Positions 17,219 through 26,321 of a DNA stretch of 64,000 bases are shown here, piece after piece. The position numbers and the translations under genes are program-made. The stretch is from Lachnospiraceae bacterium (GTDB taxonomy: Bacteria > Bacillota > Clostridia > Lachnospirales > Lachnospiraceae). The notes below the pieces were generated by a model. The model made no database searches. It saw only the letters and a list, made by a program, of their open reading frames with translations, and had not been told where the DNA came from. Numbering within the stretch: position 1 is the stretch's first letter; every line of letters starts with the position of its first letter. The stretch covers positions 43,025 through 107,024 of the forward strand of contig QXWO01000012.1 in assembly GCA_009911035.1 (NCBI GenBank). Direction: 5' to 3'.

Positions 17219-17761
17219 ATGGAGAGTATGAGTGTAAACGGAAAAGAGTATGAAATCATCAAACTGCTTGGGCATGGAAAGGGAGGATATTCCTATCTGG
17301 CAGGGCGTCATGGGAAGGAGTATGTGCTCAAGCAGATTCATCACGAACCTTGTGATTATTACCAGTTTGGCAATAAAATCGAGGCTGAAAAATCCGCATA
17401 TATAAAATTGTGCAAAACGGGAATACGAATGCCCCAAATGCTGGAAGCAGATGAGGAAAGAGAAAGGATTTTAAAAGAATATATTGAAGGACCTACTGTT
17501 TATGAGCTGGTGCTGGCAGGCAGGATGAAAGATAAGTACACTATACAGGCAAGGGAAATGAGCAGCAAAGTGTATGCGGCAGGGCTTAATATTGATTATT
17601 TTCCTACAAATTTCATTGTCAGAGATGAAAAGATTTATTACGTGGATTATGAGTGTAATGATTATATGGATAAATGGAATTTTGAGAATTGGGGAATAAA
17701 ATACTGGTCGGGGACGGAGGAGTTTTGGGAGCATGTGAAAAAGCAAGCAGGGCAGAAGTGA
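17219..17761 (+). CDS. Protein kinase-fold / phosphotransferase-like protein
   Basis: The ATG at 17219 follows GAGGG; an upstream ATG at 17174 lies inside repeat copy B and is unlikely. The 180-residue protein has a glycine-rich loop LGHGKGGYSYLA, the ATP-binding lysine in EYVLKQIHHE, and a catalytic loop region NIDYFPTNFIV followed by YYVDYE, where the D is in the place of the metal-binding aspartate. It is shorter than most kinases and resembles small aminoglycoside-phosphotransferase or Rio-like kinases. The substrate is unknown. It is the first gene after repeat copy B. Confidence 0.7.
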   Translation: MESMSVNGKEYEIIKLLGHGKGGYSYLAGRHGKEYVLKQIHHEPCDYYQFGNKIEAEKSAYIKLCKTGIRMPQMLEADEERERILKEYIEGPTVYELVLAGRMKDKYTIQAREMSSKVYAAGLNIDYFPTNFIVRDEKIYYVDYECNDYMDKWNFENWGIKYWSGTEEFWEHVKKQAGQK

Positions 17762-17873
17762 GCAGACAAGGAGCGTTTATGCTATTTGGCTATTAACATT
17801 ATGAGAATAATGATTTAAAATAATGTAATGACAAGAAAGTTTTACCATGCAATTCAGGAATTGGGAGATGAAA

Positions 17874-18581
17874 ATGAATAAAACTTTTGCAAGCCAAATT
17901 GAACAAGGGATGGCAACGGCATTTATAAATGCTGCTAATACATCTAATCTAGCATACAGACCTCAATTTATTTCCAACAATTATAAAGAAGGACGAAAAG
18001 TTTTAGCAACGGTTGAAGATGAACTTGCAGTATGTGATGAGTTTGCTATTAGTGTAGCTTTTATTACAATGAGTGGTATTACACCACTTTTACAGACGTT
18101 AAAAGAACTGGAAAGAAAAAATATTCATGGAAGAATTATGACTACCGATTATTTAATGTTTAGTCAGCCGGAAGCATTGGATAAGCTTGCCGGGCTGAAA
18201 AACATTGAATTAAAAATGTATTGTTGTAAAGAAAACAGAGAAGACTTCCACACAAAAGGATATATTTTCAGGGAAAAGGAAACTTACCGCATTATTGTGG
18301 GAAGTTCCAATATGACTTTAAAGGCTTTAACAAAGAATAAAGAGTGGAATACCAGATTAGTTTCTACAAGTCAAGGTGAATATACACAGCAGATAATACA
18401 TGAGTATAATGAGCTTTGGGGTGCCCAATATACGTTAGACTATGCTGAATTTATTGAAAACTACCGGACAAAGTATTCGCTGGTTAAAAAGCAGAGAGAA
18501 CAGGCAAAAAGGGCAGAAATTCCGGTTTTCGAGCAGTACTGTTTACAGCCAAATAAAATGCAGGTAGACTATTATCAATAG
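17874..18581 (+). pseudogene. PLD-nuclease domain of a split PLD-helicase-DUF3427 protein
   Basis: The ATG at 17874 has GGGAG six bases upstream. The 235-residue product has a phospholipase-D-like nuclease domain with the HKD-type signature spread as FHTKGYIF and IVGSSNMTLKAL. In its family this domain is the N-terminus of a protein of about 970 residues with a DEAD helicase and DUF3427. Here the frame ends at TAG 18579-18581. The +1 frame reads I-N-S-L-Q-K-M straight into the helicase, which suggests one extra base near 18570-18575 (in GACTATTATCAAT). The gene is AT-rich compared with its neighbours. The fragment may still be made. Confidence 0.75.
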
Positions 18582-18582
18582 T

Positions 18583-20805
18583 TTGCAGAAGATGAAAAGT
18601 GAAGGGGCAAAGAAAGCACTTTTGATTTCAGCAACAGGAACTGGAAAAACATATGCCTCGGCCTTTGCGATAAGAGAGGAACAGCCTGATAAAATGCTTT
18701 TCATCGTACATAGAGAGCAGATTGCGAAACAGGCAATTGTAAGTTATAAAAAAGTATTTGGAAAAACAAAGAAATTCGGGCTTTTGTCAGGGAATTCTAA
18801 AGAAGTTGAGGCAGACTATTTGTTTTCAACGATGCAGATGATGGCTAAGCCGGAAATTTTGGAACATTTCAGCAAAGACGAATTCAGCACAATAGTTATT
18901 GATGAAGTGCACCGCGCTGGCGCAGAGAGCTATCAAAGAATATTGAATTACTTTATGCCTTCCTTCTGGCTTGGCATGACAGCTAGCCCGGAGCGTACGG
19001 ATGGTTTTGATATCTATTCGCTATTTGACCATAATATTGCATATGAAATCCGACTGCAGCAGGCATTAGAGGAAAACCTGCTTTGCCCATTTCACTACTT
19101 TGGCATTACTGATTTAGAGATTGATGGAGAAGTTTTTGATGACAACAGCGGCATAAGGAATTTTACCAGGCTTGTTTCAGATGAACGCGCGGACTATGTA
19201 TTAAAGCAGGCAGAGTATTATGGATATAGTGGCAAAAAAGTAAAGGGTTTGGTATTTTGCAACAGCAAGCAGGAAGGCATAGAGTTGGCTGCAAAATTTA
19301 ATAAACGGGGATACCGCAGCACATTTTTATGCGGCGAGGATTCGCAGGCAGAGAGGGAAGCTTGTATAGAGAAAATAAGCAGCGATTCGGCCGAAGATTA
19401 TTTAGACTATATATTTACGATCGATATTTTTAACGAAGGCGTAGATATCCCTGCAATCAATCAAGTTATTATGCTGCGTCCTACCCAAAGTCCCATTGTG
19501 TTTGTCCAACAATTAGGAAGAGGATTACGAAAAGCGGAAAATAAAGAGTATGTGGTAATTCTTGATTTCATTGGAAATTATATGAATAATTTTATGATTC
19601 CTATCGCTTTATCGGGGGATAAATCCTATAATAAAGACACGATTCGCCGATACGTGCGGGAAGGGGCAAAAATTATACCGGGAAGTTCTACGATTCATTT
19701 TGATGAAGTTTCCAAAAAGAGAATCTATCAGTCAATTGATACAGCTAACTTTAACGATATCCGTTTGATTAAAGCAGGTTATCAGGAATTGAAATATAAG
19801 TTAGGCAGAGTACCTAATCTGATGGATTTTGAAAAATATGGCTCTATTGATCCGGTTCGAATATTTGATAATAAATCGTTAGGTTCTTATCACAAATTTT
19901 TGCAAAAATACGAAAAGGAATATACGGCAGAATTCAGCAGTAAGCAGGAAAATGTTCTTGAATATATTTCAAAAAAATTTGCTTCTGGGAAAAGAGTGCA
20001 TGAACTTTTGGCAATAAAGCGTTTGTTGAAATACCGTAAGGAATTGTGGAAGAATTTGAGAAAAGATTTAAAGGAAGATTATCACCTTGAGGTGACGGAA
20101 AAAACGGAAGTTAATGTTGTAAATATATTGACCAATGAGTTTACGACAGGCTCGGCAAAGGACACTTACGCAGATTGTGTATTTATAGAGCCGGAAGCAA
20201 ATGATTATAAAATTTCTGAATCCTTTGAGCAAATGCTTCATAATGAACAGTTTTTAAATGCAGTCAATGAAATAATAGAATTTGGCCTGTATAGGAATCA
20301 AAAAGATTATGGGAAGCCGTACAAAAATACTATGTTTCAACTATATGCAAAATATACATATGAAGATGTCTGCCGATTACTGGAATGGGAAAAAGGAGAA
20401 GTAGCATTAAATATTGGTGGGTATAAGTATGATAAGAAAACAAAAACTTATCCGGTCTTTATTAATTATGATAAAACAGAAAATATTGCGGACACAATTA
20501 AATATGAAGACAGGCTGGAAACACCAAGTTTATTAGTAGCAATATCTAAATCAGGGCGCAGTTTAGAGTCGGAAGATGTGCGTACTGCACTGCATGCAAA
20601 AGAATTGGGTGTGGATATGGAATTATTTGTCCGTAAAAATAAAGATGATAAAATTTCAAAAGAATTTTATTATTTAGGAAAAATATATGCCACAGGTAAG
20701 GCACATGAATTTGTAATGCCAAATACAAATAAAAAGGCTGTTGAGATACAATATGTTTTAGAGACGCCGGTACGTGAAGATTTATATGATTACATAGTAA
20801 GCTGA
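18583..20805 (+). pseudogene. DEAD-helicase and DUF3427 part of the split protein
   Basis: This frame of 740 codons continues the PLD fragment after the apparent one-base shift. It has Walker A ATGTGKT, the DEVH box in IDEVHRAG, motif III MTASPERTDG, motif V-like IFNEGVDIP and motif VI QQLGRGLRK, then a long C-terminal DUF3427 region that ends near LETPVREDLYDYIVS. It has no ribosome site of its own. A TTG at 18583 and an ATG at 18592 are possible restarts. Proteins of this type are probably DNA-processing or defence enzymes; the exact role is not established. A NUDIX gene follows. Confidence 0.75.
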
Positions 20806-20906
20806 CATTCGGCAGACGACAGGTGAATCCGGTGGCATCCTGCCTATCTGGTGGAAGGAAGACTTTAAAGGGATGACAGATTGCTTTTAGCGGGAAAGGA
20901 TAAATT

Positions 20907-21314
20907 GTGATAGAAAGAGAGAGAAAAAAAGTAATAGAGGTAGTGGCTGCAATTATAAAAAATGATGATAAAATTTTTGCGACCCAAAGAGGGTATGGAG
21001 AATTTAAGGATGGGTGGGAATTTCCAGGTGGTAAGATGGAAACGGGAGAAACGCCGCAGCAAGCCCTGATTCGGGAAATAAAGGAAGAATTAGAGATAGA
21101 CATAGAAGTAGGAGAGCTTATTGATACGGTAGAATACGACTATCCCAAGTTCCATTTGACAATGCATTGTTTTATGTGCGTTATAAAAGCAGGTAAGTTG
21201 GTGCTGAAAGAACATGAAGCGTCAAAATGGCTGACAAAAGAAACTTTAAGCAGTGTTGAATGGCTGCCTGCAGACAAGGAGCTGATTGATAAAATACGTG
21301 ACAGATATCTGTAA
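20907..21314 (+). CDS. NUDIX (deoxy)nucleoside triphosphate pyrophosphohydrolase, MutT-like
   Basis: A GTG start at 20907 has GGGAAAGGA six bases upstream. The 135-residue protein has the complete NUDIX box GX5EX7REUXEE at GKMETGETPQQALIREIKEEL (about residues 37-57) and the MutT-type GWEFPGG before it. Such enzymes hydrolyse oxidised or non-canonical nucleotides such as 8-oxo-dGTP. It follows the PLD-helicase-DUF3427 gene by 101 bases; I recall NUDIX hydrolases near this helicase family, so a functional link is plausible. Repeat copy D follows. Confidence 0.85.
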   Translation: MIERERKKVIEVVAAIIKNDDKIFATQRGYGEFKDGWEFPGGKMETGETPQQALIREIKEELEIDIEVGELIDTVEYDYPKFHLTMHCFMCVIKAGKLVLKEHEASKWLTKETLSSVEWLPADKELIDKIRDRYL

Positions 21315-21402
21315 TTTGAAATAATAAACCGTATTTTGTTTGTCTCTTTTTGGACTAGATGTCTAATGACAATTACCCTTAGAAATAATAAAATCAGGTC
21401 AT

Positions 21403-21442
21403 AACAAACGCTGCCGCGCTTCGTGGGACAGCTTATTATAAA
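21403..21442 (-). repeat. Dispersed hairpin repeat, copy D (inverted)
   Basis: Read on the minus strand it runs TTATAATAAGCTG to GCGGCAGCGTTTGTT. It is in the opposite orientation to copies B (17157) and C (23608). It lies between the NUDIX gene and the unknown gene at 21505. Confidence 0.8.
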
Positions 21443-21504
21443 CAACAGATAGTACACTTCGCGAAGGATCCTTATATTAAATAGGAATACAAAGGAGGCC
21501 GCAG

Positions 21505-23112
21505 ATGGGTATTTTTATTGACCTGAAAATTATTCCCCAAAGAATTGCACCGGATAAATGGAAAAGGGTATATCAGGAAACATTACATTTGATTGATCAC
21601 TATGCGTTCATGGACAGAATAGAGGCAGAGAGAAACGGTCTGCTTTATTCTTTTTCAGTAAGGACGAAGGACAGAGAGAATCTGTTTGGAACAGGATATC
21701 ATGGATGGAATTCTATTGGCGATTTGCGCACAGGGGAAAATACGGAAAACTATGTGCTCTATGGGGATATCCATGCTTATCTGCCGGACGGGCAGACAAA
21801 GGACAACGGAGCAGATATCCTGTGCGCTGTCCTTCCCGATATGGATGATATCATAAAAACTTCCGGCTGTATCAATATCTGGGGCAACAAGACTCAGGGA
21901 GAGGACAGCCATATTTACCTGCTGGCTGTGGCCTGTCTGATTACAGACCGCTTCCCGGACGCGGCGATGGTTTCCGGTGATATTTCAGCAGGGCAGTGCC
22001 GTAAGGCAGTGGCATGGGCCAACCAGTATTTAGATACGCCCATCGGCCTGCCTGTCACCGCGGTCAGGGAAAAGCTGTTGATGCGGGTAAGACAGTCAGG
22101 AATTCCTGAGGACAAGCAGCTGGAAGCCTTTTACCTCCTTACCCTGGAGGCTAAGGACGCCGGGCTGGGAGCTTTTGTGCGCAGGGAGTTTAGCGCGGAG
22201 GAGATAGCGCAGCATTACAGGGAGCGTTTTACACGCTTCCAGATAGACCAGCATGGTTTCTCTGCATACATGAAAGAATATCTGGAGATGGGCTATGACT
22301 TTAAGGAACTGTGCAGGATCGTGGTGGAAAGCCCCAAAGGGATGCAGGCAGGGCCGGAAGAATTTCTGCATAAAATCATAGAATCCAAATTACATATAAA
22401 ATCAAAAGAGACATTCGATTATACGAAGCTTTCAACGGAAAATGCCGATTGCGGAGAAGTGGATAACATACAGAAAATGTTTGCCAAGGTCATGGGACGG
22501 CTCTGCGGGGCAGGAAACAGGAATGTAAATGCTTTTTATCCGCTGGAAAAGATTGTGGAAGACAGCCAGGAAGTGTTCGGAAGCCAGTGCGATGTGCCTT
22601 CCCTGATAGAAAGTCTGTTAAAGGAATCGGAAGAAAACGGCAGCGGGGATATTCTGCAGTCTGTACTGTATGATGATGCTGACAGTGTGTGCAGGCAGGA
22701 TGACTTAAGAAAGAACAGGAAAGCCTGTGAGGAAGAAAAATATGATATCAATTCTTACAGGGAGCTGGCAGATTTCATTCCGGGATGTAGGATGAAACCG
22801 GAACTTGAAGCGGATATCATTAAGAATTTCAGAATGCTTCATCAGTTTGCACAGGAAGAATATGAGGAATTCCGGGTTTTGGACAGGGTCCAGAGAGAAA
22901 ATTTTTTTATACGCAATAACCAGGATATACTGTTGCATAAAAGTGTATGGGACATCATTTTTGGCAGGGTCATGGACGATGCGTATATAGAGCGAATTTA
23001 CAGCCTGTTTCATGTCAACTGTGCCAAGAAGGACGGGTACAATTTTTGTAGAAATCTATTTGCCAATATACAGGCGCTTGATTATTACTGGGACCGGACA
23101 AAAGATGTATAG
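21505..23112 (+). CDS. Large protein of unknown function
   Basis: The 535-residue protein starts at an ATG with a strong AAAGGAGG site. It is soluble, with no signal peptide and no membrane segment. The N-terminal 170 residues look like a compact domain (YQETLHLIDHYAFMD, GYHGWNSIGDLRTGENTENYVLYGD); the rest is mostly helical and acidic. I see no catalytic motif or known family. It lies between inverted repeat copies D and C, together with the XRE gene 56 bases downstream, which suggests a two-gene accessory unit. Confidence 0.7.
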   Translation: MGIFIDLKIIPQRIAPDKWKRVYQETLHLIDHYAFMDRIEAERNGLLYSFSVRTKDRENLFGTGYHGWNSIGDLRTGENTENYVLYGDIHAYLPDGQTKDNGADILCAVLPDMDDIIKTSGCINIWGNKTQGEDSHIYLLAVACLITDRFPDAAMVSGDISAGQCRKAVAWANQYLDTPIGLPVTAVREKLLMRVRQSGIPEDKQLEAFYLLTLEAKDAGLGAFVRREFSAEEIAQHYRERFTRFQIDQHGFSAYMKEYLEMGYDFKELCRIVVESPKGMQAGPEEFLHKIIESKLHIKSKETFDYTKLSTENADCGEVDNIQKMFAKVMGRLCGAGNRNVNAFYPLEKIVEDSQEVFGSQCDVPSLIESLLKESEENGSGDILQSVLYDDADSVCRQDDLRKNRKACEEEKYDINSYRELADFIPGCRMKPELEADIIKNFRMLHQFAQEEYEEFRVLDRVQRENFFIRNNQDILLHKSVWDIIFGRVMDDAYIERIYSLFHVNCAKKDGYNFCRNLFANIQALDYYWDRTKDV

Positions 23113-23168
23113 AGACGGATCACAGGGCATGTTTTTTAAATTTTGGAGGCAGATTCCGGGAGGCATAT

Positions 23169-23531
23169 ATGGCAGAGAGAAATACTTACCCAAGCATTGA
23201 TATGATCAGAACGGGGATTCATCTTAAAAATTTAATTGTGCAGAAAGGGTATGCCGTGAAGGATATCCAGAATATGCTGAATCTGTCCTGCCCCCAGCCG
23301 GTTTACCGCTGGTTTAAGGGGCAGATTCTGCCATCTGTGGATCATTTGTTTGTACTTTCCAAAATTCTGGGCGTACATATGGAAGAACTGCTGGTGCCAA
23401 AGGACGAGTTGCCGGATTCGGGGCAGCAGCAGGGGGGATGTGCAGCCAGGCCGTTCAGACATTCTGTTCCCAAACCGCATATAGCGCTCCGGACGGGGAT
23501 AATATTTTTGCCAAAGGAGGTAAGGGAGTAG
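23169..23531 (+). CDS. XRE-type helix-turn-helix protein
   Basis: The ATG follows GGGAGG. The 120-residue protein has a Cro/CI-type helix-turn-helix at about residues 16-66: GIHLKNLIVQKGYAVKDIQN, then QPVYRWFKGQILPSVDHLFVLSKILGVHMEELLV. The tail after residue 80 is not conserved-looking. It likely regulates itself or the gene before it at 21505. It lies inside the segment bounded by repeat copies D and C. Confidence 0.75.
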   Translation: MAERNTYPSIDMIRTGIHLKNLIVQKGYAVKDIQNMLNLSCPQPVYRWFKGQILPSVDHLFVLSKILGVHMEELLVPKDELPDSGQQQGGCAARPFRHSVPKPHIALRTGIIFLPKEVRE

Positions 23532-23607
23532 ACAGGATGGTCTGGGCTGCTGCAAGGAAAAAGGATGCGATGCTTTCACTTTTCGGGAGAGCACTGCATC
23601 TTTTTTA

Positions 23608-23646
23608 TTACAATAAGCTGGCTCGCGAAGCGTGGCAGCGTTTGTT
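23608..23646 (+). repeat. Dispersed hairpin repeat, copy C (best-formed copy)
   Basis: The 39-base copy runs TTACAATAAGCTGG through GCTCGCGAAGCG to TGGCAGCGTTTGTT. The core GCTGGCTCGC, loop GAA, GCGTGGCAGC forms 8 of 10 pairs. It is preceded by a run of six T and followed by the LytTR module. Confidence 0.85.
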
Positions 23647-23763
23647 GAAATGCTGCTTTTCCGGCATCTGATGACAGGATTCCGGCAACATGGGAGAAAG
23701 CATCTTGCCGTTTTATTTTGGGCATGATATGTTCAGTGAAGGGAATAAAAAGGAGGCTGGGAA

Positions 23764-24204
23764 TTGAAGATAGAAATCAACATAAATGAAGATATAGAAG
23801 ACATAGAGATTGTTTTTTCATGCAGGAAGCTGACCCCGGCGGTTGAAAGAATGCTGGCCACTTTGATGGTCATGGACAAAAAGCTGACGGTGCTCAAAGA
23901 GGATGAAACCTACTTTTTGGATGTGACGAAGGTCATTTATCTTGAATCAGTGGACCGGAAGACATTCGTATATACGGAGGATGCCGTTTATGAATCCAGA
24001 TTAAAGCTTTATGAGCTGGAGCAGCAGCTTGATGAATATGGCTTTTTCCGGGCAAATAAATCCTGCCTGATTCAGCTTAAATACGTCAGGTCCTTAAAGG
24101 CGGACATCAACAGGAAAATCAAAGTGACATTGGAAGACGGCGAGCAGGTCATGGTTTCCAGGCAGTATGCGGAAGGGCTTAAAAAGAAACTGGGGGTAAA
24201 GTAA
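23764..24204 (+). CDS. LytTR DNA-binding protein without receiver domain
   Basis: A TTG start at 23764 has AAGGAGG upstream. The 146-residue protein has a 45-residue N-terminal part and a LytTR domain at about residues 45-145 (YFLDVTKVIYLESVDRKTFVYTED, FFRANKSCLIQLKYVRSL). With DUF3021 directly downstream and no kinase, it matches the known LytTR-DUF3021 pairs in which the membrane protein restrains the DNA-binding protein. It abuts the next gene without a gap. It probably controls its own operon and the ABC transporter at 24763. Confidence 0.88.
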   Translation: MKIEININEDIEDIEIVFSCRKLTPAVERMLATLMVMDKKLTVLKEDETYFLDVTKVIYLESVDRKTFVYTEDAVYESRLKLYELEQQLDEYGFFRANKSCLIQLKYVRSLKADINRKIKVTLEDGEQVMVSRQYAEGLKKKLGVK

Positions 24205-24675
24205 ATGGAAGAGAAAAAAACAATATTTGACTATGCGGAGCAGGTGTTTGGAATCTTTGGATTTTCCATTATTATATTGAACATTTTCTGCTGGCTGTTC
24301 GGGGAAGAAGCGAAAGACATTTCCAGCCTTTTTTCCATGGGAAAAGAAGGGCTTAGTCTGTCGATCATGGTACAGTTTTTTTCCACATCGGTGTGGATTG
24401 TAATTATGAGATTTTTGTTCTTTACGGATGTGGTTTTTAAAAATATGCGTATCGTTGCAAGGAGTGCAGCCATGGTGGTTTCCATACTTGTTATGATGGC
24501 GGCTTATATACGGATTTTTGACTGGTTCCCTGTAGATGACTGGCTGCCTTGGGTGATGTTTTTCGGGTGTTTTGGAATCTGCTTTGTGATAAGCCTTTCC
24601 CTGTCGGCGCTGCGGGAACGAATAGAAAACCGGAAAATGGAAAATGCGCTGAACAGGCTGAAACAGCAGAAGTGA
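24205..24675 (+). CDS. DUF3021 membrane protein
   Basis: The 156-residue protein has four membrane segments (IFGFSIIILNIFCWLFG, IMVQFFSTSVWIVIMRFLFF, IVARSAAMVVSILVMMAAYI, WLPWVMFFGCFGICFVISLSL) and a charged C-terminal helix. This is the DUF3021 layout. It starts on the base after the LytTR stop. It is probably the membrane partner (often an inhibitor or sensor) of the LytTR protein. Confidence 0.82.
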   Translation: MEEKKTIFDYAEQVFGIFGFSIIILNIFCWLFGEEAKDISSLFSMGKEGLSLSIMVQFFSTSVWIVIMRFLFFTDVVFKNMRIVARSAAMVVSILVMMAAYIRIFDWFPVDDWLPWVMFFGCFGICFVISLSLSALRERIENRKMENALNRLKQQK

Positions 24676-24762
24676 ATATTTTTATGCCAAAGTTAAAATG
24701 TGCCGGCAGGCATCAGGGCAGCGTACCCAAATGAACGGCTTATGGAAAGGATGGAAGGCTAT

Positions 24763-25608
24763 ATGGAATATACGGTTGAAATGAGGCACATCGTGCAGAG
24801 ATTTGGAGAAAAAGAGGTGCTTAGGGGAATTGATTTGAAGATTCATGAGGGGGAGATTTTTGGGCTGCTTGGTCCGTCAGGGGCGGGGAAGACGACGCTG
24901 ATCAAGATTCTGACAGGGCAGCTTAGACAGACAGCAGGGGAAGTACAGATTTTTGGAAAAAATGCAGGAAACAGGAAAGAAAACCTGTCAAAGATGGGAA
25001 TGATGATGGATAATTTCGGACTGTACGAGCGGCTGAGCTGCTACGACAATTTGAAGCTGTTCACCCGGATATACGATGTTCCGGAGAAACGGGCCGACGA
25101 GATCCTGCGCAGGGTGGGGCTTTATGAAGACAGGAAACTGCCTGTGATGAAGCTGTCCAAAGGGATGCGCAGCAGACTGTCTTTGGCAAGGGCAGTGATG
25201 AACGAACCCCGGATACTTTTTCTGGATGAGCCTGCCAGCGGTTTAGACCCGGCAACGGCGGCGGAGATTCACAAGCTGGTACAGGAGGAAAAAAGCAGGG
25301 GAGCCACTATATTTCTTACTACCCACAACATGGAGGAGGCCCATAAGCTTTGTGATCATGTGGCTCTTTTGCATGAGGGGGTAATTATGGAATACGGGCA
25401 GCCCGGGGAAGTATGCTGCAGGTACAATCACCAGAACAAGCTTCTGCTACGACTTTTAAATGGGAAAATGGTGGAAATGTCCAATAACAGGACATCTGCG
25501 GAAAAGGTGAAAGAATATCTGGAACAGGAAATGGTTGAGACGATTCACTCTACGGAGCCGAGTCTGGAAACAGTGTTCATGGAACTGACAGGAAGGGGAT
25601 TGGAATAA
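24763..25608 (+). CDS. ABC transporter ATPase
   Basis: The start at 24763 has GGAAGG close upstream and begins the conserved domain (MEYTVEMRHIVQRFGEKEVL); ATGs at 24700 and 24742 are in frame. The 281-residue ATPase has Walker A GPSGAGKTT, signature LSKGMRSRLS, Walker B ILFLDEPASGLD and H-loop TTHN. It is of the CcmA/drug-exporter type, with an extra C-terminal domain of about 60 residues. The permease at 25611 follows directly. It is part of the LytTR-DUF3021 module, and the exported substrate is unknown. Confidence 0.88.
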   Translation: MEYTVEMRHIVQRFGEKEVLRGIDLKIHEGEIFGLLGPSGAGKTTLIKILTGQLRQTAGEVQIFGKNAGNRKENLSKMGMMMDNFGLYERLSCYDNLKLFTRIYDVPEKRADEILRRVGLYEDRKLPVMKLSKGMRSRLSLARAVMNEPRILFLDEPASGLDPATAAEIHKLVQEEKSRGATIFLTTHNMEEAHKLCDHVALLHEGVIMEYGQPGEVCCRYNHQNKLLLRLLNGKMVEMSNNRTSAEKVKEYLEQEMVETIHSTEPSLETVFMELTGRGLE

Positions 25609-25610
25609 AT

Positions 25611-26303
25611 ATGAAAAACAGCGCGGCAATTTTTGAAAAGCAAATAAAGGACACTTTAAAGAACAAGGAAATACTTATCCAGTTTATTATGTTTCCAATA
25701 CTGGCCCTTATCATGGAAAAGGCAATTAAAATTGAGGGTATGCCGCCTCATTTTTTTGCTAATATGTTTTCGGCCATGTATGTGGGAATGGCGCCTTTGG
25801 TGAGCATAGCGGCGGTGATTGCAGAGGAAAAAGAAAAAAATACTTTGCGGGTGCTTATGATGTCCGGGGTGAAGCCGTGGGAGTATCTGCTAGCCATGGG
25901 AAGTTATATCTGGTCTTTTTGTATGGCAGGGGCGCTGGTGCTGGGAATGGCAGGAGGATATAGGGGGCGTGAACTAATGATCTTCCTATTGATCATGGCG
26001 GCAGGGATTCTGGCTTCGCTGCTGATTGGGGCCGCAATTGGAACGGCAAGCCGGAATCAGATGATGGCTACATCTGTAACGGTTCCGGTCATGCTGGTAT
26101 TTTCGTTTCTGCCTATGCTTGCAGAATTTAATGAAACGATCAGCAAAGTGGCAGGGGCTGTTTACTCCCGGCAGATTGGCCTTTTGATTGGGAATATAGG
26201 GGATTTTAGCCCGAAGTTTGAAAATATATTTGTTATAGGCGTTAATATGCTGGCGGCCCTTGTGTTTTTTGGGTGGGCTTATAAGAAAAGCGGGCTGGCA
26301 TAA
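25611..26303 (+). CDS. ABC-2 type permease
   Basis: The 230-residue protein has about six membrane segments (ILIQFIMFPILALIMEKA, MYVGMAPLVSIAAVIA, YIWSFCMAGALVLGMAGG, LMIFLLIMAAGILASLLIGAAIG, ATSVTVPVMLVFSFLPML, IFVIGVNMLAALVFFGW) and the ABC-2 hallmark EEKEKNTLRVLMMSGV after the second helix. It begins two bases after the ATPase stop. It forms an exporter with 24763. The gene is convergent with nrdG. Confidence 0.85.
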   Translation: MKNSAAIFEKQIKDTLKNKEILIQFIMFPILALIMEKAIKIEGMPPHFFANMFSAMYVGMAPLVSIAAVIAEEKEKNTLRVLMMSGVKPWEYLLAMGSYIWSFCMAGALVLGMAGGYRGRELMIFLLIMAAGILASLLIGAAIGTASRNQMMATSVTVPVMLVFSFLPMLAEFNETISKVAGAVYSRQIGLLIGNIGDFSPKFENIFVIGVNMLAALVFFGWAYKKSGLA

Positions 26304-26321
26304 GGTTTAAGCAGTTCCCTT

